In this document: positions 1 through 7,973 of the stretch, in pieces
Position numbering within the stretch: the first letter of the stretch is position 1
Layout of the letters: every line of letters begins with the position of its first letter
Assembly: GCA_019114225.1 (NCBI GenBank)
Contig: DXFW01000039.1
Location: forward strand, 1-64,000
DNA length: 64,000 nucleotides
From: Candidatus Allofournierella pullicola
GTDB taxonomy: Bacteria > Bacillota > Clostridia > Oscillospirales > Ruminococcaceae
Direction of reading: 5' to 3'
Translations under genes and position numbers: made by a program
The notes under the pieces: model-generated
What the model was told of the DNA's origin: nothing
Databases searched by the model: none
Seen by the model: only the letters and a program-made list of their open reading frames with translations

Positions 1-9
1 GCGTAGCAC

Positions 10-117
10 CAGGAAGCGGGCGATTTTGATGGGAGCGCAAGGAAAAGCGCCGCAGGCACCCTTGGTGGTTGTCAAGGCGCTTTGACGCCGCGATACCGCA
101 AAAGCGCCTGCTTCCCG
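10..117. repeat. Imperfect nested inverted repeat at the left edge
   Basis: Bases 11-28 pair with 99-116 (one mismatch and one G-U), and inside them 44-51 pairs with 77-84, so the segment can fold into a long nested hairpin. It could be a dispersed repeat, a small RNA, or the 3' end of something that starts outside the window. Plus-strand frame 2 is open from base 2 to a TGA at 83-85, so it might also be the last 27 codons of an upstream gene. I do not recognise the family. Confidence 0.35.
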
Positions 118-176
118 GCGCCGTTTTCTTATGGCACCGCGGCTAAGGGCCGGGCTTTGCCTTTTGTTCCGGGCGT

Positions 177-1505
177 TCACTGCACGCGCACGCCGCTGCG
201 GGTCTGCTCGATAATGCTGTCCATGATGTCGCGGGTGAGGCTGCCGGTGATGTAGCCGAACACATTGCCCTCCGTGTCGATCATAAAGGTGGTGGGGAAG
301 GCGCTGACGCCGTACTGGGCGAAGACCTCGCCCGTCTCGTCCATCAAGGTGGGGTAGGTGTAGCCTTTCTCCCCCAGCCAGTCGCCGATCTCCTCGGCGG
401 TGAGGCTGTCGGCGTTGCCGGGGTGGTCGGGGTCGTGGGGGTTCGCCACGCCCAGGACCACCACCTCACCGGTGTTCTCGCCCCAATCCTCGTAGAGCTG
501 CTGGATCTCCGGCATTTCCCGCTGGCAGGGGCCGCACCAGGTGGCCCAGAAGTTCAGGAATACCACCTTGCCCTCGTAGTCAGACAGGGTGTGCTCCTCA
601 CCGTTCTGGTCCACAAGGGTGAAGTCCGGCGCGGGGGGCAGCTCACTGCCGGAGGAGGAACCACTCTCCGGCGCGGAGGAAGCGGTGCTGCCGCTCTGGC
701 TTTCGCTGGCCGGGGCGGAAGAAGGCGCGCTTTCAGGCTGAGAAGCGCTCTGGCTGACCGAGGTGCTCTGGCCGCCCGTGCCTGAAACGCCGCTGAGGTA
801 GGCGGTGAAGCCGTTCATCCAGCCGGTGAACATCATCACGCCCATCAAAATCAGCAGCACGCCGCCCGCCCGGGCGGTCCATTTGAGCCAGCCGGTGTGA
901 CGCTTGAAGAAAGCCAGCACCTGGCTGGTGAACAGGCCCACCGCCAGGAAGGGCAGCACAAAGCCCAGGGTGTAGACCCCGATGAGCAAAAAGCCCATGC
1001 CCCGGGTGCCGGCGCTGGCGGCCATCAGCAGCACGCTGGTGAGGGCCGGGCCGACGCAGGGAGTCCAGGCAAAGCTGAAGGTGAAGCCCAGCACCAGCGC
1101 GGCCAGGGGGCTGGCGCCCCACTTTTTGGGGTCAAAGGGCAGCCGCCATTCCCGCTGCATAAAGCGGCTTTCCAGAAAACCCAGCTGCACCAGGCCCAGC
1201 AGCACCACCAGAATGCCGCCGATCCGGGCGGCCAGCGCCCGGTTGCCGGTGAAGAAGCGGCCCAGCTGGGTGAAGCCCAGCCCCAGCACAAAAAAGGCGA
1301 AGCTGATACCCAAAATGAAAAACAGGGTGTTGCGCAGTGCCAGGCGGCGGCGCTGACGGTCGGTGAGCTCCTCAGCGGAGGCGCCGCCCGCCAGATAGCC
1401 CAGATACAGCGGGATGAGGGGCAGCACGCAAGGCGAGAAAAAGCTCAAAAGGCCCTGGGCAAACACAGCCAGCGCCGAAACGCTTGTCTCTACGGTAAAT
1501 CCCAT
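177..1505 (-). CDS. CcdA-TlpA fusion: membrane thiol reductant carrier with thioredoxin-like domain
   Basis: This 442-residue protein joins a CcdA/DsbD-type membrane domain (about residues 1-235, six hydrophobic segments) to an extracytoplasmic TlpA/ResA-like thioredoxin domain (about 295-442). A Ser/Pro/Gln-rich linker separates them. The CcdA redox cysteines are visible as C26 in an SPCVLPL motif and a second in WTPCVGP. The thioredoxin active site is W323-C324-G-P-C327. CcdA proteins pass electrons from cytoplasmic thioredoxin across the membrane, and TlpA domains reduce extracellular disulfides. The fusion would therefore carry the whole relay in one chain. The ATG at 1505 has AAAGGAG upstream. 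No cytochrome c maturation gene is nearby, so general surface thiol reduction is more likely than cytochrome assembly. Confidence 0.9.
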   Translation of the reverse strand: MGFTVETSVSALAVFAQGLLSFFSPCVLPLIPLYLGYLAGGASAEELTDRQRRRLALRNTLFFILGISFAFFVLGLGFTQLGRFFTGNRALAARIGGILVVLLGLVQLGFLESRFMQREWRLPFDPKKWGASPLAALVLGFTFSFAWTPCVGPALTSVLLMAASAGTRGMGFLLIGVYTLGFVLPFLAVGLFTSQVLAFFKRHTGWLKWTARAGGVLLILMGVMMFTGWMNGFTAYLSGVSGTGGQSTSVSQSASQPESAPSSAPASESQSGSTASSAPESGSSSGSELPPAPDFTLVDQNGEEHTLSDYEGKVVFLNFWATWCGPCQREMPEIQQLYEDWGENTGEVVVLGVANPHDPDHPGNADSLTAEEIGDWLGEKGYTYPTLMDETGEVFAQYGVSAFPTTFMIDTEGNVFGYITGSLTRDIMDSIIEQTRSGVRVQ

Positions 1506-1600
1506 TCAAAACACTCCTTTCCCCTTTCACTGCGGGGGTGTGGGGGTATGATATCACAAAACGGCCCGGGCCACCGTAGCAAAGTCACCAACGGGGCCGG

Positions 1601-1633
1601 AAAAGCCCCCGGCAGGCAGGCTGCCGGGGGCTT
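1601..1633 (-). terminator. Rho-independent terminator of the lectin gene
   Basis: Bases 1603-1633 form a 13-bp GC-rich stem with a 5-base loop. On the minus strand the stem is followed by TTTT. It sits 18 bases after the lectin stop codon. Confidence 0.75.
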
Positions 1634-1650
1634 GGGTTCGGCGTTTTGAT

Positions 1651-2499
1651 TTACTTGCCGGCCTTCTTGGCGGCGGGCTTGGCAGCCTCAGCCTTCTTGG
1701 CGGGTTCGGCCTTGGCGGCGGGCTTGGCAGCCTCGGCCTTCTTGGCGGGCTCGGCCTTGGCGGCGGGCTTCGCAGCCTCAGCCTTCTTGGCGGGCTCTGC
1801 CTTGGCGGCGGGCTTCGCGGCCTCGGCCTTCTTGGCGGGCTCGGCCTTGGCGGCGGGCTTCGCGGCCTCAGCCTTCTTGGTGGGCTCGGCCTTGGCGGCG
1901 GGCTTGACAGCCTCGGCCTTCTTGGCGGGAGCAGCTTTCTTAGCCGCGGGCTTCTTGGCCGCGGGTTTCTTCGCGGCGGGCTTCTTGGCGGCCTTGGGGG
2001 CCTCCTCCTTCACCGGCTCGGCCTTGACGGCAGCCTTCTTGACCGCTTTGGCCTCGGCCACGGTCCAGGTCTGGTTCTCGCCGCCCACGTCCTGCCAGAT
2101 CTGCAGGCGGGCACCGTTGTCCTGGTTCATGCCCACCACGTCCAGGCACTTGCCGGACAGGTTGGACTTGATCTTCACGCGGCCGTCGCCGGTGGACTCC
2201 AGCACCCACAGCTGGCTGGAGCCGCTGGCGCCCTCCCACTGGTGGACCCAGGTGCCATCCACCACGCCGCCGGCGATCAGGTCCAGCATTTTGCCGGTGA
2301 AGCGGTTGCAGATCCGGTACACGCCGTCGCCCGCGCGCACAAAGCTCCACTGCTGCCACTCCTCGCCGGCGTAGTCCCACAGCTGGATGGCGGCGCCGTT
2401 TTCGGTGTTGTAGTCGGCGACCTCCACGACCTTGCCATTGGCGGCGGTGATGGTATAATATTTATCAGCACTGATCACGGTTTGAGCAGTCTTTTTCAT
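1651..2499 (-). CDS. Ricin-type (beta-trefoil) lectin with Lys/Ala/Pro repeat tail
   Basis: I start this gene at the ATG at 2499, because GGAGGA lies six bases upstream and actually overlaps a more distal ATG at 2514. That gives 282 residues. About residues 8-125 form a ricin B-like beta-trefoil with Q-x-W motifs (QQW, QLW, QTW), a carbohydrate-binding fold. About residues 130-282 are almost entirely Lys, Ala, Pro and Glu, ending in five and a half 15-residue repeats, like a histone H1 or bacterial H1-like tail. There is no signal peptide or membrane segment, so the protein appears cytoplasmic. The tail could bind nucleic acid or polyanions; this is inference. Promoter at 2556-2583, terminator at 1601-1633, so it is a single-gene unit. 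Confidence 0.8.
   Translation of the reverse strand: MKKTAQTVISADKYYTITAANGKVVEVADYNTENGAAIQLWDYAGEEWQQWSFVRAGDGVYRICNRFTGKMLDLIAGGVVDGTWVHQWEGASGSSQLWVLESTGDGRVKIKSNLSGKCLDVVGMNQDNGARLQIWQDVGGENQTWTVAEAKAVKKAAVKAEPVKEEAPKAAKKPAAKKPAAKKPAAKKAAPAKKAEAVKPAAKAEPTKKAEAAKPAAKAEPAKKAEAAKPAAKAEPAKKAEAAKPAAKAEPAKKAEAAKPAAKAEPAKKAEAAKPAAKKAGK
1654..1917 (-). repeat. 45-bp in-frame tandem repeat in the lectin tail
   Basis: Five full copies and one partial copy of a 45-bp unit encode the 15-residue repeat AEAAKPAAKAEPAKK at the C-terminus of the lectin. The copies differ mainly at silent positions, with one Val and one Thr variant in the first copy. Copy number is likely to vary between strains. Confidence 0.9.
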
Positions 2500-2555
2500 A
2501 TGAATGTCCTCCATTCTTTTTCACATGTTTCCCCCATTCGGAAACCTTGCATTTT

Positions 2556-2583
2556 ATTATAGCACCACCGCGAAATCCGTCAA
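2556..2583 (-). promoter_or_regulatory. Sigma-A promoter of the lectin gene
   Basis: The minus strand reads TTGACG (-35, 2578-2583), a 16-base spacer, then TATAAT (-10, 2556-2561), about 50 bases upstream of the lectin start codon. Confidence 0.7.
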
Positions 2584-2641
2584 GCAAATCGGCCTAAAAT
2601 GCCGTTTTGCGACGCAAACTGCACCATGAAAGGGTCTTTTT

Positions 2642-3337
2642 ATGACATACGAGCGCATTCGAACGGCACAGTTTCTCCTGCGGGAAAACCGCTTCACCGC
2701 CCAGGTGCTTCTGGACGGCGCGCCGGTGCGGGTGCACGTGAAGAACACCGGCCGCTGCGCCGAGCTTTTGGTGAAAGGGGCCACGGTGTATCTGGCGGGG
2801 GCGGAGAATCCCGCCCGCAAGACCGCCTGGGATCTGGTGGCGGTGGAAAAGGGGCCGCTGCTCATCAACATGGACTCCGCCGCCCCCAACAAGGCCGCCG
2901 GCGAGTGGCTGGCCGCCGGGGGGCTCGGCCCGCTGGAAGGGCTGCGGACGGAGTTCACCGTGGGGAATTCCCGTTTTGATTTTCATGCCCGGCGCGGCGG
3001 CGCGCCTCTGCTGGTGGAGGTGAAGGGCTGCACGCTGGAAGAAAACGGCGTGGCCGCTTTTCCCGACGCGCCCACCCTGCGGGGCTTGAAGCACGTGCGG
3101 GAACTGACGGCGCTGGCGGCCGAGGGCTGGCAGTGCTGCGTGCTGGTGGTCATCCAGATGAAGGGGGTGCGGCTGTTCCGGCCCAACTGGGCCACCCAGC
3201 CCGCCTTCGGCACGGCGCTGGCCGAAGCGCAGGCCGCCGGGGTGCAGCTTTTGGCCATGGACTGCCTGGTGACGCCGGACAGCATGGTGCTGGACGCGCC
3301 GGTGCCCATCGACCTGACGCCGCCGGAAGGAGTGTGA
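2642..3337 (+). CDS. SfsA family protein (sugar fermentation stimulation protein)
   Basis: This 231-residue protein matches SfsA over its full length, which is the family's usual size. The N-terminal OB-like part contains VKNTGRC. The central nuclease-like core includes the sequence VEVKGCTLEE, carrying acidic and lysine residues of a PD-(D/E)XK-type site. SfsA was named from a sugar-fermentation phenotype in E. coli, and its structure suggests nucleic-acid binding or cleavage; the physiological role is unsettled. A weak GAAAGGG lies upstream of the ATG. The next gene starts three bases after the stop codon, so they are probably co-transcribed. Confidence 0.9.
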   Translation: MTYERIRTAQFLLRENRFTAQVLLDGAPVRVHVKNTGRCAELLVKGATVYLAGAENPARKTAWDLVAVEKGPLLINMDSAAPNKAAGEWLAAGGLGPLEGLRTEFTVGNSRFDFHARRGGAPLLVEVKGCTLEENGVAAFPDAPTLRGLKHVRELTALAAEGWQCCVLVVIQMKGVRLFRPNWATQPAFGTALAEAQAAGVQLLAMDCLVTPDSMVLDAPVPIDLTPPEGV

Positions 3338-3340
3338 GCC

Positions 3341-4084
3341 ATGGCCGTTGCTCAAAAGACCCGCTACCGCTGGCTGGACGTTCTGCGCGGCGCGGCGGTG
3401 GTGAACATGGTGGTCTTCCACTTCTGTTACGACTGGTTTGAGGTGTTCGCCCGGCAGCCGGGCTGGTATTTCCTCTGGCCCAGCCGCGTTTGGCAGCAGG
3501 CCATCTGCTGCACCTTCATCCTCACCGCCGGGTTTTCCGCTTATCTCGGCCGCCGGGCGCTGCGCCACGGCCTTGTTCTGAATCTGTGCGGCTTCGCGGT
3601 GAGCGCGGTGACGCTTCTTGCCCTGCCCAGCGAGGCAGTATTATTCGGCATTCTGAACCTGCTGGGCTGCTCGGTGCTGCTGGTGTGGGCGCTGCGCCCG
3701 GCGCTGGAAAAACTGCCCGCCGCCGCGGGTCTTTGTGTCAGCCTGTTCCTCTTCGCCCTCACCCGCCACCTGCCCGAAGGGTATCTGGGGCTTTTGGGTC
3801 TGTGGCGGCTGGAACTGCCCGCCGGGCTCTACCGATGGAACGCGCTGGCCTTTCTGGGCCTGCCGGGGCCCACGTTCGCCAGCAGCGACTACTTTCCGCT
3901 GGCGCCCTGGTTTTTCCTGTTCCTGGCGGGATGGTTTTTCTGCCGTTTGGCCCGCCCCCGGCTGGAGGGTTTTCTTCCCCGCCTTTCCTGCCCGCCGCTG
4001 GAATGGATCGGGCGGCACAGCCTGGCGCTCTATCTCATCCACCAGCCGGTGTGCATGGCGGTGTGCTGGCTGCTGAATCTTTGA
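3341..4084 (+). CDS. DUF1624 (heparan-alpha-glucosaminide N-acetyltransferase-like) membrane protein
   Basis: The 247-residue product is polytopic, with about seven hydrophobic segments. It begins with the R-x-x-x-L-D-x-L-R-G motif typical of the DUF1624/HGSNAT family. Members are thought to acylate carbohydrates across the membrane, but bacterial substrates are mostly unknown. GGAAGGAG precedes the ATG and overlaps the end of sfsA, which suggests coupled translation. A strong terminator follows at 4093-4134. A related acyltransferase-3 family identity is less likely because the protein is shorter and the N-terminal motif differs. Confidence 0.75.
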   Translation: MAVAQKTRYRWLDVLRGAAVVNMVVFHFCYDWFEVFARQPGWYFLWPSRVWQQAICCTFILTAGFSAYLGRRALRHGLVLNLCGFAVSAVTLLALPSEAVLFGILNLLGCSVLLVWALRPALEKLPAAAGLCVSLFLFALTRHLPEGYLGLLGLWRLELPAGLYRWNALAFLGLPGPTFASSDYFPLAPWFFLFLAGWFFCRLARPRLEGFLPRLSCPPLEWIGRHSLALYLIHQPVCMAVCWLLNL

Positions 4085-4092
4085 ATCCGCAC

Positions 4093-4134
4093 AAAAAGGC
4101 CGAGGGCCCGGTTTTCACCGGGCCCTCGGCCTTT
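4093..4134. terminator. Bidirectional terminator
   Basis: A 17-bp stem with a short T-rich loop is flanked by AAAA and TTTT. It can stop transcription from the sfsA pair on the plus strand and from the surface-protein gene on the minus strand. Confidence 0.85.
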
Positions 4135-4159
4135 TATTTGTTGTTTGTGCTCCCGTTTC

Positions 4160-7100
4160 TCAATAGCCCTGCCCGTCGTCACGGCGCTTGAAAAGCAGCC
4201 GCAGCACAACAGCCAGAACGATCAGCACCACAGCGATGGCGCCGATGGCCATGGGCAGCACAGGCAGGCCGCCCTTGTCAGCCTCGGGGTCAGGCACAGA
4301 AATCACCGGCTGCTCCTCCGGCGCTGCGGGCACCAGGGTCTCGTCGTAAGCGATGGCATACTTGGAGAAGTGGGGCGTGGTAAAGGTCACCAGACCCTCC
4401 GCCTCGTTGTAGCTGGTGTCACAGGGGGTGGTGCCGCCGTTGTCGTCCACATACCAGACCACCACGCCCTCCGCCTGCTGGCCGTCGGCCAGGGCATAGG
4501 GCAGGGTGACAGTGGCCGTGCCTGCGCTGAAGTCGGAAATGACGGTGTCTCCGCTGCGCAGGGTCAGTTCCACCACCGGGAAACCGTCCGCTGCGGCAGC
4601 CTGCGCCTCGTTCAGCTGGGCGGGCGCCACGGGACTGACCGACAGAACGATCTCTTGCTCCGCCTGCTGCATGATCGCCGTGAGAGCGGCCGAGTCAAAG
4701 GCGACCCGAGCCACATCGCTGGTCACCACGAGTTCCGCGTCCTCCCGGGCGGCAAGGGTAGTCAGCGCGTCGGCGGGCAGAGTGACCTCCACCGCTTCCG
4801 CCCCCTCGGTGCGGCTCACCTCCACCTGCACCACAGGGGCAGCGCCGGCTGCTTCAGCATCGCTGAGGGCCGCTTCCACGGCCTCTGCCAGCTGCTCATT
4901 TTCAATGGCCGCCACTGCGGTGGCGTTCTCCACCACCGCGTCGGTCTTGGTGGAGGCCGTCACGGTGCCGTCCGTGACCACCGGTGTCTCGCTGGGCGCA
5001 GGCGTGGCGGTGGGCCGCGGCCGGGCGGTAGCCGTGGGCGCAGGCGTGGCCGTGGGCACAGGCGCCGGGGTTGCAGTGGGCGCGGGAGTAGCCTGGGACC
5101 CGCCGCCCTGGCCGTGATCCGGGGTGGGAGTGGGTGCAACGTATTTGCTCACGGTGTAGCCCTCGGTCTCGTTGCCGCTGACCACATAACCGTCGGCCAC
5201 ATAGGCGCTGGGATCGTTGCTGAAAGTGCCGCCGGTGATGGAAAGGGTGGGTTTTGCCGTGCAGCTTTCGGCTCCCGCGCCATAGCAATAAACATCCAGC
5301 TTGCCGTTGATGGTGTTGGCCTTGGTGTTGTTCACCGTGACCGTGGGGGCCTTGTCCTCATAGGTGGTGCCCAGCCAGTGCATCACATCCAGCGCCACCA
5401 GATTTGCATGGGTGCCGTCGATGTTCACATTGGTAAGCACGGTGTCGCCGTAGTTGCAGGAGATGATGTACTGGGTGTTCCGCGCGCCTTTCAGCGAAAG
5501 GTCCTGCAGCGTCAGGCCGCCGTAGTTCTGGAACATCATCTGAACGCCGTTGTTTTCCTCGCTGATCGCTACGGTTCCGTTTTTCACGGTGACCTTGTTG
5601 CCTTTTTCCAGATGGAACGCCTGGCTTTCCGTGCCGGACGAACCCACGGCGGGGCCGACGCAGGTATAGGTGTGGCCGCCCAGGTCGATGGTCAGGTCCA
5701 CGCCCACAGCGCCATCCGCGTTGAACAGCCCGATCCCGCCGCCCTGAGCGTCCTCAAGGAGGGTCACGGTGCCGGCTTTGGTTTCAGATCCCGTCACCGC
5801 TGCCACCGCAGCCACCAGAGTGGGATAGCCCACCCCGTTCACCATGGCAACGGAGCGGACAGCGCCCGCCGTCCAGGTGCCGTCTTTGTTGTCTGTGAGT
5901 TCATAGCCTTCGGCCAGGAATTTCCCGGCGTTTTCTTTGTCCATGAACGTGCCGCCCATGACCCGGATGGCACCCTCGCGGGTGTTGTCCTGGGCGTTCA
6001 GGGGTTTATTGAACCGGCCGCCGCGGATCTCCAGTGTGCTGTTCACCGGGTCGTTGTAGTCGCTGCCGATCCACACAGCATAGGTTTTGCCCGTGAAGGT
6101 CCCGTCGTAAATCGTCACGGCCGCTTTTTCAGGGTCCGCGCCCATGCCGTCGTTCGAGACATACAGGCCGTAATAATCAGAAGAAGCATAGGACCCGCCG
6201 TATACCTCGGCGGTGCCGCTGTCCACAGCCAGAGCGCCGTGTGCGCCGTTCACCGTGACCGGGGTACCTTCCGCCGGTCGGATGGTGAGCGTGCCGGTGG
6301 AGATGATGGCATAGGTGCGGCGGTTGGCCCCTTCAAAGCTGCCGCCAGTCACCAGCGCAGTGCCGGAATTGTTCAGGCAGCCCGCGCCGTAGGTATCGTT
6401 GGGCGTTCCCACATAGCTGGACCGCAGGGTGCCGCCGGTCATGGTCAGTTCCGCTTCGTTCCATATGGCGGCGCCGCCGTTTTTGTCGCAGGCGACGATC
6501 TCGCCGCCCTGCATGTACATCGTGCCGTTCTTCTTGTTCTGCACGCCCCGGGCGGTGATCTTGCCGCCGCCCGCGGCGTCTTTCAGGGTGAAGGTGCCGT
6601 AATTGCTCACCGCGTAGGCGCTTTTCTCGTTCCCGCTGTTGTACTCCGTGGTGACCGCTTTTCCGTTCAGGTCAAGAGTGACGTTCCATCCTTCACTGAT
6701 GGTAAGGCCCTTGCCCACATTCACATCCTGCTGCAGCACAACGGTCACCGCCGTTCCGGCCTGGGCCAGTTCGGTGATTTTTTCCACTGCCGCCTGCAGG
6801 TCAGCACAGGCCTCCCCGTTGACCAGCGCGACCGCCCCGGTCTCGCCGCCGTCGCCGGGTTCCTCTTTCGCGGTGTAGGTGCCGTCACCGTTCGCCTGCA
6901 AGCCCGCATTCTCCGGGTCCTGCACCGTGGTGCCCTCGGCCGCCCCGACAGGGATCATCCCCGGCTGGCAGTCCAGCGCAGAGTTTGCGCCAAAGCACAG
7001 GGTGACCGCCGCGCCCTGGGATGTTTGCACCGCAATGCCAAGCGGAGTCCCGGGCATTGCCCCGCCGAATTTCACAGCCGCATTGTCCGCGATGGTCAGC

Positions 7101-7774
7101 CGCGCGGAAACTGCCGCGTCGGTGCTGTCCAAATTAACGCCGTACCAGGACTGCCCGCTTGTAAGAATGTTCAGCTGCCCACGCACGGTAACGTCGGAGC
7201 CGTTCACCACAAGCGGCGCGCCCGTGACCGCCGCGGTGTGGTCGATGGTCAATCCTTCCAAAACCGTGTTGGCGGCCCGGTAAACATTCACGCCGTGCCT
7301 GTTTTCAGCGCCAGTCTTGATGGTGCCGTTTTTCACCGTTACGTTTGCAGCGGTGATGTCCACAAGATGGGGCTGCCCGTCGCTGCTTTCAAACCCTGGG
7401 CCGGCCGAAACGGTCTTGCCGTTCAGGTCCAGGGTGAGGCCCGCGGCGTCGAGGACCAGTTTCGATTCCAGCACCACGTCTCTGTTCAGAGTGATGGTGG
7501 CCGCACCTTGCGCCTTTCTCGCGGCAGCGACTGCCGCTTCCAGCGTATCGTACGATTCACCGCCGATGTTCGCTTCCGGGTCAACCTCGTCCGAAACCGT
7601 TCCGGCAGGCTGCACCTCCGTTGTGCTCGGTGCCGTTTGCTCCTGCTGCGACACGACGGCCGCCTGCGTTCCGCCGGCAGCCTCGTCCGCCTCTTCGGCA
7701 AAAGCCCCCGCCGGCAGCACCGAGACCGCCATGGCCGCGGCCAGCAGCAGGCTCATCCACTGTTGCTTCTTCAT
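4160..7774 (-). CDS. Large beta-helix surface protein with C-terminal membrane anchor
   Basis: I start at the ATG at 7774: GGGGGA lies ten bases upstream and a signal peptide begins there (MKK..., hydrophobic core, cleavage near AFA-EE at residue 25-27). The 1204-residue protein has three modules that open with a G-x-x-Y/D-T-L-x-A-A-V type strand and continue into pectin-lyase-like parallel beta-helix repeats rich in LTIxxG and TVKNGT. A Thr/Pro/Ala-rich spacer follows (about residues 870-920), then a domain with repeated valine-rich strands ending in HFSKYAI. The protein ends in one transmembrane helix and a basic tail. There is no LPxTG motif, so it is held by the helix, not by sortase. Ligand unknown; an adhesive or glycan-binding role is inference. 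Confidence 0.8.
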   Translation of the reverse strand: MKKQQWMSLLLAAAMAVSVLPAGAFAEEADEAAGGTQAAVVSQQEQTAPSTTEVQPAGTVSDEVDPEANIGGESYDTLEAAVAAARKAQGAATITLNRDVVLESKLVLDAAGLTLDLNGKTVSAGPGFESSDGQPHLVDITAANVTVKNGTIKTGAENRHGVNVYRAANTVLEGLTIDHTAAVTGAPLVVNGSDVTVRGQLNILTSGQSWYGVNLDSTDAAVSARLTIADNAAVKFGGAMPGTPLGIAVQTSQGAAVTLCFGANSALDCQPGMIPVGAAEGTTVQDPENAGLQANGDGTYTAKEEPGDGGETGAVALVNGEACADLQAAVEKITELAQAGTAVTVVLQQDVNVGKGLTISEGWNVTLDLNGKAVTTEYNSGNEKSAYAVSNYGTFTLKDAAGGGKITARGVQNKKNGTMYMQGGEIVACDKNGGAAIWNEAELTMTGGTLRSSYVGTPNDTYGAGCLNNSGTALVTGGSFEGANRRTYAIISTGTLTIRPAEGTPVTVNGAHGALAVDSGTAEVYGGSYASSDYYGLYVSNDGMGADPEKAAVTIYDGTFTGKTYAVWIGSDYNDPVNSTLEIRGGRFNKPLNAQDNTREGAIRVMGGTFMDKENAGKFLAEGYELTDNKDGTWTAGAVRSVAMVNGVGYPTLVAAVAAVTGSETKAGTVTLLEDAQGGGIGLFNADGAVGVDLTIDLGGHTYTCVGPAVGSSGTESQAFHLEKGNKVTVKNGTVAISEENNGVQMMFQNYGGLTLQDLSLKGARNTQYIISCNYGDTVLTNVNIDGTHANLVALDVMHWLGTTYEDKAPTVTVNNTKANTINGKLDVYCYGAGAESCTAKPTLSITGGTFSNDPSAYVADGYVVSGNETEGYTVSKYVAPTPTPDHGQGGGSQATPAPTATPAPVPTATPAPTATARPRPTATPAPSETPVVTDGTVTASTKTDAVVENATAVAAIENEQLAEAVEAALSDAEAAGAAPVVQVEVSRTEGAEAVEVTLPADALTTLAAREDAELVVTSDVARVAFDSAALTAIMQQAEQEIVLSVSPVAPAQLNEAQAAAADGFPVVELTLRSGDTVISDFSAGTATVTLPYALADGQQAEGVVVWYVDDNGGTTPCDTSYNEAEGLVTFTTPHFSKYAIAYDETLVPAAPEEQPVISVPDPEADKGGLPVLPMAIGAIAVVLIVLAVVLRLLFKRRDDGQGY

Positions 7775-7864
7775 GAACACGAAATCCCCCTTTTCTGTGC
7801 TCTCTGTCACAAAGTTTTTTGTTTTCGCGGTGCCGCACACCCGCAGGCGTGTCAACAGTTAAAT

Positions 7865-7893
7865 ATTATACTATTTAATTTTATTTTTCACAA
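7865..7893 (-). promoter_or_regulatory. Sigma-A promoter of the beta-helix surface protein
   Basis: The minus strand reads TTGTGA (7888-7893), 17 bases, TATAAT (7865-7870) in a markedly AT-rich stretch. The leader to the ATG is about 80 bases. Confidence 0.75.
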
Positions 7894-7925
7894 GTATTTT
7901 AACCTTTTATTTTCAGATATTTCCA

Positions 7926-7952
7926 CAAAAAAATCCCCGCCGAAGCGGGGAT
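7926..7952 (-). terminator. Terminator of the Ca/Na antiporter gene
   Basis: An 8-bp stem (7933-7940 with 7945-7952) and CGAA-type tetraloop is followed on the minus strand by a run of seven T residues. Confidence 0.85.
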
Positions 7953-7973
7953 CCTTTTATTGAATGGGGTATA

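Noticed and set aside
1654-1917. Regular 45-bp repeats considered as a CRISPR array
   Set aside because: The copies are contiguous with no unique spacers and are in frame with the lectin tail.
4145-7963. Plus-strand open frame of 1272 codons opposite the beta-helix protein
   Set aside because: It is the antisense of a gene with signal peptide, SD, promoter and clear domains. Its composition (His, Gly, Arg-rich) is that of a GC-rich shadow frame.
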